From: Bacteroidales bacterium
GTDB lineage: Bacteria > Bacteroidota > Bacteroidia > Bacteroidales > WCHB1-69
Length of the DNA stretch: 40,984 nt
Direction of reading: 5' to 3'
Assembly: GCA_031272025.1 (NCBI GenBank)
Contig: JAISUP010000020.1
Location: 1 to 40,984, forward strand
The position numbers and the translations under genes were made by a program. The notes below the pieces were generated by a model that did not search any database, was not told the origin of the DNA, and was given only the letters and a program-made list of their open reading frames with translations. Shown in pieces: positions 33,784 through 40,984 of this stretch. Each line of letters begins with the position of its first letter. The first letter of the stretch is position 1.

Positions 33784-34860
33784 TTAATTATGTACAAATC
33801 CTAAAAGGCGGACTATTTTTTCGGCGGCATGACCATCGCCATAAAAGGGTTGAGAACAGAAAGGTTCGCTTACGCGGGCATTGAGTATTTCAAAATGTTC
33901 GATAATTTGTCGGGTATCTGCACCGGAGAGCATGTTGGTTCCTGACTGTACTAATTCAGTCCATTCTGTTTCTTCGCGTAAGGTAAGGCAGTATTTTTTC
34001 GCGAAATATGCTTCTTTTTGCAAACCTCCGCTATCAGTCATGACAAGGGCGGCACGATTGAGCAATCCTTGCATTTCGAGGTACCCTAACGGGGACGAGC
34101 ATTGAATATTTTCGTGCGCGAGAGTTAGTCCATACTCGGCAACGCGGGCACGCGTACGCGGGTGCAAAGGTAAAACAACGGGTATCGTATCCGCGATATG
34201 CTGCAAAGCAAGTAATATGGACGACAGTCGCTGCTTAGAGTCTGTATTTTCGGCACGATGCAATGTACATAGAACAAATTTTTCGGGTAGCGAAGCAGGG
34301 TACTTATAATAGGGAGAATAAAACAATGCCGCGTCTAACATCACGTCTCCCACGAGAAATACCTCCCTATTTTCACGAGTAATGTTTTCTTTTTTCAGGT
34401 TATCAATGGCTTGTATCGTGGGGCAAAACAAGAAAGTACTTAATTTATCAGTAATTTCCCGATTGATTTCTTCTTGCATAGAAGGATTGTATGAGCGCAA
34501 CCCGGCTTCCACGTGGGCAATTTTTATATCTAATACCTTCGCGGATAGTGCTCCCGCGAGCGTGCTGTCGGTGTCGCCATACAAAAGCACAATATCCGGT
34601 TTTTCGTGTCGTAGCACCGGTACTATGGCACACACCATTTTTTCAATCATTATCTCGTGTGCTTGTCCCCCGATGTTCAAATGATACGTTGGTTTCTGGA
34701 TTTTCAGTTCCTCAAAAAACAAAGAAGACATGTTGTCATCGAAATGTTGTCCGGTATGGACAATTATTTCTTCCATACCGGAAACATTCGCGATGGCTTT
34801 ACTCACCATGCTTGCTTTAACAAATTGGGGACGTGCCCCTATAATGGTTACTATTTTCAT
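33784..34860 (-). CDS. wecB: UDP-N-acetylglucosamine 2-epimerase (non-hydrolysing)
   Basis: Converts UDP-GlcNAc to UDP-ManNAc for surface polysaccharides. 358 residues with GARPQFVKASMV at the N-terminus, LLYGDTDSTLAGALSA, KIAHVEAGLRSYN, the substrate-loop region VLPLHPRTRARV, and TDSGGLQKEAYFAKKYCLTL near the C-terminus. Its ATG overlaps the aspartate-kinase stop in an ATGA (34857-34860), so translation is coupled. No polysaccharide genes surround it. Confidence 0.94.
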   Translation of the reverse strand: MKIVTIIGARPQFVKASMVSKAIANVSGMEEIIVHTGQHFDDNMSSLFFEELKIQKPTYHLNIGGQAHEIMIEKMVCAIVPVLRHEKPDIVLLYGDTDSTLAGALSAKVLDIKIAHVEAGLRSYNPSMQEEINREITDKLSTFLFCPTIQAIDNLKKENITRENREVFLVGDVMLDAALFYSPYYKYPASLPEKFVLCTLHRAENTDSKQRLSSILLALQHIADTIPVVLPLHPRTRARVAEYGLTLAHENIQCSSPLGYLEMQGLLNRAALVMTDSGGLQKEAYFAKKYCLTLREETEWTELVQSGTNMLSGADTRQIIEHFEILNARVSEPFCSQPFYGDGHAAEKIVRLLGFVHN

Positions 34861-36209
34861 TTGTTCGAGAACAAATGGCTACTTAAGGATTTCAGTGTTT
34901 GGATTTTGTCTTCTGATTTCACGAGAAAAGAGAGATTGTAGGCACTTCCGCCGTAAGAGATCATGCGCACGGGAATTTCGTTTAAGGCGTTCACGATAGC
35001 AGACGGGAAGCCCGGGTTAAGAGGTGACAAATCTCCAACCACGCAGATAATTACCATATCTTCTTCTACTTCTACAGTACCGAAATGTTGCAAGTCGTTC
35101 ACGATATCATCGAGATGGGTAGGGTCATCAATAGTTAAAGAAACCCCGACTTCTGATGTAGTAATCATGTCAATAGGGGTACGGTGACGTTCAAATATTT
35201 CGAATACTTTACGTAAAAATCCATAGGCGAGTAGCATTCGTCCCGAATGGATACGAATAGAGATAATGTTATCTTTGGCAGCCACGGCTTTTAAGTGTCC
35301 CGAAGGGGATTCATCGTGAATAAGTGTTCCTTCGGATTCGGGTTGTAACGTATTGAGCAAGCGCACGGGAATATGATATTGTTTGGCAGGTTGTATACAT
35401 GTAGGGTGTAATATTTTAGCCCCAAAATATGCCAATTCTGCGGCTTCTTCAAAGTGCAATGAGCGCACGGGACATGTTCCTTCCACAAAACGAGGGTCGT
35501 TATTGTGTATACCATCAATATCTGTCCATATTTGAATCTCGTCGGCTTTAATCGCGGCACCGATAAGCGAGGCTGTATAGTCGCTACCTCCGCGTTTGAG
35601 GTTATCTACATGATTCTCGCTATCGAGACAAATAAAACCTTGCGTAAGATAGATATCATATCCTGGATTAGCATCCATGAGTTGCTTTAACTTACTCTTT
35701 ATATACGCGTTATCAGGTTCTCCATGCACATCTAACCGCATAAATTCCAGTGCTGGCAACAAGCAGGTTTTAACCCCGTTTTCAAGCAAATAAAGATGAA
35801 ACAAACGCGTGGACAGCAATTCCCCGATAGACAATAGTTTGTTTTCGCGATAGGTGAGCAACAGCGCGAAGGGCACGCTATTTTGTTGCGGGGTTAATTT
35901 TTGGGTAGATAATTGCCACGCGATGTCGAAAAGATTTTTAACCTCTTCGTAAGCCCGTTTTTTGTATTCTGCCGTCGCGTACAATTCATCTACTACTTTT
36001 TCGTATTGTTCTTCTAATGCACGCACTTGCTGTTTGGCATCATTCAGTTTGTTGTAATTCATGGCACGGGCAATCTCCACGAGCGCGTTGGTTGTCCCCG
36101 ACATCGCGGATAGCACTACCCATTTAGGTTCTCCCTCTATGAGGTGAGCTACTTTTTTCATTCTTTCGGCACTTCCCACAGAAGTTCCACCAAATTTTAA
36201 TACTTTCAT
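34857..36209 (-). CDS. lysC: Aspartate kinase
   Basis: Phosphorylates L-aspartate, the first step toward lysine, threonine and methionine. I chose ATG 36209 (MKVLKFGGTSVG) over an in-frame TTG at 36215, giving 450 residues. The kinase domain carries KFGGTSVGSAERM, LLSIGELLSTRLF, RGGSDYTASLIGAAI and WTDIDGIHNNDPR. Two ACT-type regulatory domains follow (about 300-450; DMITTSEVGVSLTID and RMISYGGSAYNLSFLV). It is monofunctional, with no homoserine dehydrogenase part. It lies 6 bp after pgk. Confidence 0.95.
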   Translation of the reverse strand: MKVLKFGGTSVGSAERMKKVAHLIEGEPKWVVLSAMSGTTNALVEIARAMNYNKLNDAKQQVRALEEQYEKVVDELYATAEYKKRAYEEVKNLFDIAWQLSTQKLTPQQNSVPFALLLTYRENKLLSIGELLSTRLFHLYLLENGVKTCLLPALEFMRLDVHGEPDNAYIKSKLKQLMDANPGYDIYLTQGFICLDSENHVDNLKRGGSDYTASLIGAAIKADEIQIWTDIDGIHNNDPRFVEGTCPVRSLHFEEAAELAYFGAKILHPTCIQPAKQYHIPVRLLNTLQPESEGTLIHDESPSGHLKAVAAKDNIISIRIHSGRMLLAYGFLRKVFEIFERHRTPIDMITTSEVGVSLTIDDPTHLDDIVNDLQHFGTVEVEEDMVIICVVGDLSPLNPGFPSAIVNALNEIPVRMISYGGSAYNLSFLVKSEDKIQTLKSLSSHLFSNK

Positions 36210-36215
36210 TTTCAA

Positions 36216-37409
36216 TTAATTATTATTTAATGCTTCAATTCCGGGCAAAGTAATTCCTTCAAGGTATTCGAGCATGGCACCGCCGCCGGTACTGATATAT
36301 GAAATCAGGTCTTGTAATCCAAATTTGTTGACTGCCGTGATAGAGTCGCCGCCGCCTATGAGAGAATAGGCTCCGGATGCTGTAGCTGCTGCCACGCAAG
36401 TAGCCATTGCTTTGGTCCCTTTACTAAAACGGTCAAACTCGAACACGCCTGCCGGTCCATTCCACAATATCGTGCGGGAATCGGCAATCACGCGGGCAAA
36501 ACTGGCTATGGTTTTGGGACCAATGTCCATGCCCATCCACCCGTCAGGAATTGCGGTATCTTCTGTTACCATGACATTGGCATCGGCACTAAATTGGTCG
36601 CTACAAACGCTATCGACCGGCAAATAAAGATTCACGCCTTTGCAAAACGAGCGTTTCACGATATGCAGGGCGGTATCTACCATGTCGGGTTCAAATACCG
36701 ATGTCCCGATGCCCACTCCAAAGGCTTTCCTGAAAGTGTAACTCATTCCTCCGGTGATAATGAGATTGTCTACCTTATCTAAAAGGTTTTCTATAATCCC
36801 GATTTTGGTAGAAATTTTTACTCCCCCAATAATGGCGGTAAAAGGTCTTTGGCAATGAGTAAGTGCTTTTTGCAGGCTGCTATCTTCGTTATAAAGCAGG
36901 TAGCCCGCGTAGGCATTCCCCGGGAAAAAACGGGCAATAATCGTGGTAGAGGCATGGGCACGGTGGGCGGTACCGAAAGCATCGTTCACGTATACGTTTC
37001 CCAAAGAGGCTAATTTTTCGGCAAAAGCCACGTCTCCTTTTTCTTCTTCGGCATGAAAACGCAAATTTTCGAGCAGAGCGATACTACCCGGGGTGAGGGC
37101 ATTTACTCGTTCTTTGATGTCGGGGGCAAGCACGTCTCCTAAAAAAATAACTTCCTGTTCCATCACTTTGGATACCGCGGGGACGATATGACGTAAAGAC
37201 ATGCTGTCTACCACTTGTCCTTTCGGGCGACCGAGATGAGACATAAGAATCGCGATACCCCCGTCCCCGGTAATTTTGCGCACCGTATCTCGTGTTCGTT
37301 CAATACGTGTCGTGCTTGTTACTTCCATGTTCGCGTCTAACGGAACATTGTAATCTACGCGTACCAACGCGCGTTTTCCCTTGAAATTTACTTGGTCTAT
37401 AGACTTCAT
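36216..37409 (-). CDS. pgk: Phosphoglycerate kinase
   Basis: Glycolytic enzyme transferring phosphate from 1,3-bisphosphoglycerate to ADP. 397 residues with RALVRVDYNVPLD, SHLGRPKGQ, LLENLRFHAEEE, NDAFGTAHRAHAS, TAIIGGVKISTKIG, ILWNGPAGVFEFD and the C-terminal GGGDSITAV and STGGGAMLEYLEG. All substrate-loop residues I can check are kept. It leads a three-gene minus-strand run with aspartate kinase and wecB from the box at 37435-37442. Confidence 0.97.
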   Translation of the reverse strand: MKSIDQVNFKGKRALVRVDYNVPLDANMEVTSTTRIERTRDTVRKITGDGGIAILMSHLGRPKGQVVDSMSLRHIVPAVSKVMEQEVIFLGDVLAPDIKERVNALTPGSIALLENLRFHAEEEKGDVAFAEKLASLGNVYVNDAFGTAHRAHASTTIIARFFPGNAYAGYLLYNEDSSLQKALTHCQRPFTAIIGGVKISTKIGIIENLLDKVDNLIITGGMSYTFRKAFGVGIGTSVFEPDMVDTALHIVKRSFCKGVNLYLPVDSVCSDQFSADANVMVTEDTAIPDGWMGMDIGPKTIASFARVIADSRTILWNGPAGVFEFDRFSKGTKAMATCVAAATASGAYSLIGGGDSITAVNKFGLQDLISYISTGGGAMLEYLEGITLPGIEALNNN

Positions 37410-37434
37410 TCAAATATGTTTTTAAAATGTATAT

Positions 37435-37442
37435 CAAAAATA
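37435..37442 (-). promoter_or_regulatory. -7 promoter box of pgk
   Basis: The minus strand reads TATTTTTG, 26 bp before the pgk ATG, in an A/T-rich spacer. Confidence 0.5.
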
Positions 37443-37482
37443 AAACTGTACATTTGGAAACGCGAATATACAAAATACTCTT

Positions 37483-38796
37483 TTAAAAAGGGGCATTTCC
37501 ATCTTTTTGTAAAAATACTTTTACTTTTTTCCCGTGGTCAAATTCCGCACTATAAATAAGTTTCCCTTGTGTATCCCAATAATTCCATATCCCGTGAGGT
37601 TTTCTTTCTTTAAATGCTCCTTGTTTTTGTTTTTTCCCGTCAGGATAAAATTCTACAAATGCTCCTTGAGCAACGTCCTGTTCAAAATATTGTGTTCGTG
37701 CTACTCTACCGCGAGCATCATAAAAAGTCCATTTCCCTTGTTTGGCATCTTTGATATAGTTCCCTTTTTGTAATAACTGTCCATTTTGGGCAAATTCTTT
37801 CCATTTTCCTACTCGCGTATCGTGCGCGTATTTTCCCGTTGCTCGTTTTTTACCATTCGCGTTCCAAAACTCGTAATACCCGTTTTTCTCACTATCTTTA
37901 TAGTTAATCTTGTATCTTATTTTTCCATCTTCGTAATATCCTGTCCATTTTCCATTCATCAATCCATTTTTAAAAGAGCCTTTGTCTTGCAATTGTCCGT
38001 TAGCGTACCATACTTCCCAGATGCCGGTTTCCTTATCATTCGCGAAATAGCCTTGTCTTTGTCGGGTACCGGTTTCAAACCATGCTTGCCATAACCCTTC
38101 CCTTTTTCCATTTTCGTAATTTCCTTTTTTCCATAACTTACCGTCAGGATAAAAATAGGTCCACTCCCCAACTTGTTTGCCTTGTCTAAAATTTCCGCGA
38201 CTGCCTTTCTTGCCGGTTTCGTCATAAAAAATCCATGTACTATCCTGTAAATCATGGATATTTTTGCCCTCCATATCTTTGTTCCCGTTCTTTTTATACC
38301 ATATCGCGTAACCATGTAGTGCCCCGTTGTCGTAAGTTCCCGCGAAAGCAATTTGTCCATTATCGTGGTATTCTATCACGTGCCCCTGCACACTATCCGC
38401 CGTGTAGTAGCATTTTTTGAACAAAGCCCCATTGCTGTGATAGAAAAACCACTCCCCCTCTCGTTTCCCGTTCAAGTAGTTGCCGGTTACCTCTAATTGT
38501 CCCGACAAGTACCAACTATTAAAAGAGCCGTTTGGCAACGTGAACTCTTCCCATTTTTCCCCGTTGTCGTACCATACTTTCCATGTACCTGTTTTCTCTC
38601 CTCGCGAAAAAGTGCCTTCTGTCCACTTGCTACCATTACGATAGAAATAGGTCCACCACCCATCGGGTTTTCCCTGAATTTTTACCCCCGTTGACATTAA
38701 TTGTTTGTTGTCCCAATAAGTATTCACCGTATCTTGCCCGTATGCTAAAAGCATACAAACAAAACAAATACAACTTGTTATGATTTTTTTTCTCAT
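37483..38796 (-). CDS. Secreted protein with 16 MORN/YwqK-type repeats
   Basis: 437 residues from ATG 38796 (MRKKIITSCICFVCMLLAYG, a signal peptide cleaved before QDTVN). An in-frame ATG at 38808 would add four residues. From about residue 35 the whole protein is tandem repeats of 22-24 residues, each roughly G-x-W-x-x-[WFY]-x-x-[ND]-G-[KQ]-x-x-x-x-G-x-[FY]-x-x-G-x-x-x. I count 16 (for example GEWTYFYPDGKLWKKGNYEN and GIWEVWYANGQLQDKGSFKN). This is the MORN_2/YwqK-type repeat; in bacteria its function is unsettled. A long beta solenoid is expected. The export signal lacks a lipobox Cys, so it is probably periplasmic or outer-surface. Confidence 0.85.
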   Translation of the reverse strand: MRKKIITSCICFVCMLLAYGQDTVNTYWDNKQLMSTGVKIQGKPDGWWTYFYRNGSKWTEGTFSRGEKTGTWKVWYDNGEKWEEFTLPNGSFNSWYLSGQLEVTGNYLNGKREGEWFFYHSNGALFKKCYYTADSVQGHVIEYHDNGQIAFAGTYDNGALHGYAIWYKKNGNKDMEGKNIHDLQDSTWIFYDETGKKGSRGNFRQGKQVGEWTYFYPDGKLWKKGNYENGKREGLWQAWFETGTRQRQGYFANDKETGIWEVWYANGQLQDKGSFKNGLMNGKWTGYYEDGKIRYKINYKDSEKNGYYEFWNANGKKRATGKYAHDTRVGKWKEFAQNGQLLQKGNYIKDAKQGKWTFYDARGRVARTQYFEQDVAQGAFVEFYPDGKKQKQGAFKERKPHGIWNYWDTQGKLIYSAEFDHGKKVKVFLQKDGNAPF

Positions 38797-38822
38797 CGAA
38801 TAAAACATTTTACAAAAACATG

Positions 38823-38830
38823 CAAATATA
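38823..38830 (-). promoter_or_regulatory. -7 promoter box of the MORN-repeat gene
   Basis: The minus strand reads TATATTTG followed by CATG, 26 bp before ATG 38796. The start site would fall about 8-10 bp before ATG 38808, which slightly favours 38796 as start. Confidence 0.55.
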
Positions 38831-38915
38831 CGTGATTTTTTTTTCTCTGAATTATTGATATTTCATTTTCAAAAAAAAAAAATGGGCTACATCAATAGTT
38901 ATTGCAAAAAAATAG

Positions 38916-38923
38916 TATCTTTG
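38916..38923 (+). promoter_or_regulatory. -7 promoter box of the 38952 gene
   Basis: TATCTTTG, a perfect TAnnTTTG match. Transcription should begin near 38929, making ATG 38952 the first AUG and ruling out the in-frame ATGs at 38855 and 38882. Confidence 0.65.
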
Positions 38924-38951
38924 TACTTTACTTTAAAAAAAATATCCGAAT

Positions 38952-39736
38952 ATGTCAAAAAAGAAAAAAGTACAACGCCAAAGCCGTTGTCTCCCGAAAA
39001 TTATATAAGGCAACGTAGTCGCGGTCTGCCCATCTACGAATGTTGGATTACCGATAACTGGGAAATAGTTGGTTTAGCCAATATCGTGATTACTCGCAGG
39101 CATGTTTCGGGCAATATTACTGCATGTTTGTATCTTGTAGATTTAACCTGTATGGGCGTGAAAGATACGTATTACTTTTTCAATATAAGCGAACAAGAAT
39201 ATCGTGAATTTTTAGGTAAATTCTCGGAGCATGTTTTTGTGTCAGCCGATTACAACTTGGTGCATAATATTATATTTGCCGCCAAAGAGTTTGCCGCCGA
39301 ATATGGTTTTAAACCTCACAAAGATTTCACGACTTTGACGGAATATTTTCTTGAAGAAGACGACGACCATGTGCCCTTGATGGAAATTCATTGCGGCGAG
39401 GAAGATGGAAAACCACTTTATGTAAACACAGGAAGCGAATCAAAAAGTCGTGAAAATCAGATTCTCAAACAATTGAAAACAACCGCGGGCGAGGAAAACT
39501 TCCATTACATTACAAGCGATAATAATAGTAATTTTGACGAAGATGAAGACGAAGATGACGATGACGATTTTGATGATGACTTTGTGGATGATGACTTTGT
39601 GGATGATGATGGAGAAAACATTAGTTTATCTCAAAAATACACGAAACAATATGCACATGTCGATACAGAAACGCTGAAAAATGAATTATTGAAAGCCCTG
39701 CCCCCAAAGACAAAGACGGCAATTATTCGACAATGA
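38952..39736 (+). CDS. Unrecognised acidic-tail protein with an apparent -1 frameshift at its start
   Basis: The ATG behind the promoter opens a frame that stops after 18 codons (39006-39008). The conserved-looking body (KSTTPKPLSPENYIRQRSRG onward) is in the -1 frame. The A_AAA_AAG heptamer at 38957-38963, in the right phase, joins the two as MSKKEKSTTPKPLSPENYI. Without a shift, body translation would need an in-frame start at 38855 or 38882, upstream of the promoter, or a weak TTG near 38986. The body (about 250 residues) has LPIYECWITDNWEIVGLANI and YLVDLTCMGVKDTYYFFN, then a long Asp/Glu tract with two copies of DDDFV. I cannot name the family. The next gene overlaps its stop (ATGA). Confidence 0.65.
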
Positions 39737-40443
39737 AAGGTGATTTTATAAAAGCAATCACATTAGCAAGAATTTATGCTGTACGCGTTGCCGACTCTGA
39801 AAAATTGCAGAAATATAATGAAGAACTTTCTCCTGATTTTGATATTGAAATAGTTGAAAACGAAACTATTCCATCTTCTCTATTCGACGATTTTGAAAAC
39901 ATAGACGATATGGAGTCGGTTGTAGATGACTGTTTGTTCATTTTGCTCGTGTCTGAGAAAAAATCTCAAAAAAAGAAAATGCTAAAAAGTTTGAAACAAA
40001 GAATGGGCGACCATAATATTTTCAAATATATTGAATTAAAAATAGAATTTGAGGAAGATGGCAAACCGATAGTTAACAATAAAGATACTGTGAGTTTTTT
40101 GGAGCAATCTCCTGATTATCTTTTGTTCAAAATAAGAAGGTATGCAATAATGCTTGATGAAAATTTTGACAATCAACCTGCATTGGAGACTTTCAGAAAA
40201 TTGCTTGTCAACACATCGTTGCCCGTTACAAGTTACGAGTTTTCAGACTTCGCGGCGACGTATTTTCGACTGTTTTTTGGCGTGCACAAGGAGTTTGAAA
40301 TAGAAAAACTGATATCTTTTACAGTGCTAACGGTCGATAGTAACCAATTGTGCGGTCAAAAAGCGCTATTTCTTATCATAGCCATACAAATGAGAATATT
40401 AGCATGGGTAGAGAAAAAACTGAAACCGCGAGCGCGTAACTAA
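39733..40443 (+). CDS. Unrecognised protein translationally coupled to the acidic-tail gene
   Basis: 236 residues starting MKGDFIKAITLARIYAVRVA, overlapping the upstream stop by ATGA. It is predicted soluble and mostly helical, with an acidic stretch SLFDDFENIDDMESVVDDC, a basic KKSQKKKMLKSLKQR and a hydrophobic segment near QKALFLIIAIQMRILAWVEK. No signal peptide or membrane pass is convincing. I know no family for it. The coupling suggests it works with the upstream product. Confidence 0.7.
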   Translation: MKGDFIKAITLARIYAVRVADSEKLQKYNEELSPDFDIEIVENETIPSSLFDDFENIDDMESVVDDCLFILLVSEKKSQKKKMLKSLKQRMGDHNIFKYIELKIEFEEDGKPIVNNKDTVSFLEQSPDYLLFKIRRYAIMLDENFDNQPALETFRKLLVNTSLPVTSYEFSDFAATYFRLFFGVHKEFEIEKLISFTVLTVDSNQLCGQKALFLIIAIQMRILAWVEKKLKPRARN

Positions 40444-40476
40444 GGCGTTGTTCATAAATAAACTAATCAATTTGTG

Positions 40477-40496
40477 AATTTCCTACGGGAATTTTT
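40477..40496 (+). terminator. Possible weak terminator after the unknown gene pair
   Basis: AATTTCC and GGGAATT form a 7-bp stem (one G-U pair) with a TAC loop, followed by TTT. The stem is AT-rich, so this is tentative. It lies 34 bp past the last stop. Confidence 0.3.
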
Positions 40497-40543
40497 CGGG
40501 AGGTTATTCTTTTTCTATTGATATGTAAAACCTACGGTTTATT

Positions 40544-40660
40544 GAGGCTGTCTCAAAAGTAGAAAAGCTGCGTCATTCCGGCGAAAGCCGGAATCCCCTT
40601 CTAATCGTTAAATATTAATATACAATCATTTAGCATTTGACGGGCTTTTGAGATAGCCTC
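40544..40660. mobile_element. 117-bp MITE-like element with terminal inverted repeats
   Basis: GAGGCTGTCTCAAAAG (40544-40559) and CTTTTGAGATAGCCTC (40645-40660) are inverted repeats matching at 15 of 16 positions. The GAGGCTGTCTCAAAA end resembles ends of known insertion sequences, from memory. The interior is too short to code and holds an 8-bp hairpin (40575-40594). No clear target duplication is visible. I read it as a non-autonomous element or relic. Confidence 0.6.
40575..40594. repeat. Hairpin ATTCCGGC-GAAA-GCCGGAAT (dRS3-like)
   Basis: A perfect 8-bp stem closed by a GAAA tetraloop, within CGTCATTCCGGCGAAAGCCG and the following GAATCC. It has the ATTCC-N10-GGAAT layout of widespread repeat hairpins such as neisserial dRS3. 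Only one copy is in this window, so its repeat nature elsewhere is inferred. Confidence 0.6.
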
Positions 40661-40741
40661 GTGTTTTTTTCTCTAAAAATAAAGTAGTTGAGAATGAAAT
40701 TATTTTTTGTAGAGACATATAGAAATGGAAGAATGGAGAAC

Positions 40742-40794
40742 GTAAAATGTAAAATGTAAAATGTAGGAATGTAGGAATGTTGGAATGCAGAAAT
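40742..40794 (+). repeat. Two adjoining short tandem repeats
   Basis: Three copies of the 7-mer GTAAAAT (40742-40762) run directly into four imperfect copies of the 8-mer GTAGGAAT (40763-40794; the last two read GTTGGAAT and GCAGAAAT). The spacer 40661-40741 shows nothing else beyond A/T-rich DNA with scattered GGAAGAATGGAG-like units. Confidence 0.75.
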
Positions 40795-40854
40795 GCTGTT
40801 AATCTTGTAATCTTGTCTTAAAAAAAAAAATTGGCGAAAATCTTATGAAAAACA

Positions 40855-40874
40855 CCTGTCTGTCGACAGGCAGG
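40855..40874. repeat. 20-bp near-perfect palindrome centred on GTCGAC
   Basis: CCTGTCTGTCGACAGGCAGG pairs with itself except for one mismatched pair. It stands between A/T-rich stretches upstream of the last promoter in the window. It could be a dispersed genomic repeat, a protein-binding site or a cruciform. Confidence 0.6.
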
Positions 40875-40926
40875 CGGTCCAGACAAAAAAATGCAAAAGA
40901 GGACTTGCATTTTTAAAATTTTATGT

Positions 40927-40934
40927 TATCTTTG
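40927..40934 (+). promoter_or_regulatory. Promoter of the gene leaving the window
   Basis: TATCTTTG with TTG at 40905-40907, a spacing of 19 bp: a complete Bacteroidota -33/-7 promoter. It lies 28 bp before the ATG at 40963. Confidence 0.75.
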
Positions 40935-40962
40935 CACCGTCATTCATTATTGGATTACAATC

Positions 40963-40984
40963 ATGAAAAAACAAATAATAATAG
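40963..40984 (+). CDS. Start of a gene running off the right edge
   Basis: ATG 40963 begins MKKQIII and runs to the window end. The Lys-rich start followed by Ile looks like a signal peptide. A good promoter directly upstream supports it. The product cannot be named. Confidence 0.5.

Noticed and set aside
38855-38951. In-frame ATGs at 38855 and 38882 as starts of the acidic-tail gene
   Set aside because: They lie upstream of the TATCTTTG box, and the extra residues are A/T-spacer translation with no protein character.

Overview
The window looks like chromosomal DNA of a member of the Bacteroidota, most likely Bacteroidales-like, with fairly low GC. Three things support this. Promoters carry the Bacteroidota -7 box TAnnTTTG, seen at fourteen places (for example 7296-7303, 32224-32231, 32371-32378 and 40927-40934), and most start codons lack a Shine-Dalgarno sequence. 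The protein families fit too: a short NusA, a Lys/Gln/Gly-rich IF-2, an RprX/RprY-like two-component pair, a DUF5683-type protein, a TonB-dependent receptor and YwqK/MORN repeat proteins. No CRISPR array, prophage, intact transposase or secondary-metabolite cluster is visible.

Layout. 1-1010 is gene-poor: an open frame from the left edge, a doubtful signal-peptide ORF, a promoter driving only a 28-codon stub, and a frameshifted gene remnant on the minus strand. 1083-7270 (minus) holds gdhA, infB, nusA and tRNA-Gln. 7384-9672 (minus) is an ABC exporter followed by a Nudix hydrolase. 9786-21156 (plus) carries aldA, a DUF5683-like gene, pepD, a dihydroorotate-dehydrogenase-like gene, two small lipoproteins (one with MORN repeats), a sensor kinase and response regulator, gcvT, a guanine-deaminase-like gene, a methyltransferase and aroB. 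21258-24986 (plus) has a zinc-ribbon coiled-coil protein, era, a Xer recombinase, hpf and a phosphopantetheinyl transferase. 24973-31360 (minus) has a TonB-dependent receptor, hpt, adk, a sodium:solute symporter and sdaA. 31565-33687 holds rplU-rpmA divergent from infC-rpmI-rplT. 33784-38796 (minus) has pgk, an aspartate kinase, wecB and a 16-repeat MORN protein. 38952-40443 (plus) is a pair of unrecognised genes, the first with an apparent frameshift at its start. 40444-40984 is a repeat-rich spacer (small inverted-repeat element, short tandem repeats, GTCGAC-centred palindrome) ending at the promoter and first codons of a gene that leaves the window.

Most genes are housekeeping. Translation dominates (IF-2, NusA, IF-3, L20, L21, L27, L35, Era, HPF, tRNA-Gln), with amino-acid and nitrogen metabolism (GdhA, SdaA, PepD, GcvT, aspartate kinase, AroB), purine salvage (Hpt, Adk, guanine deaminase) and envelope functions. 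The least ordinary observations are the required non-AUG start of infC, the A_AAA_AAG slippery site joining two frames at 38957, the dRS3-like hairpin inside a 117-bp inverted-repeat element, the codon-context bias that makes CGCG, CGTG and CACG common, and the MORN lipoprotein upstream of the two-component pair.
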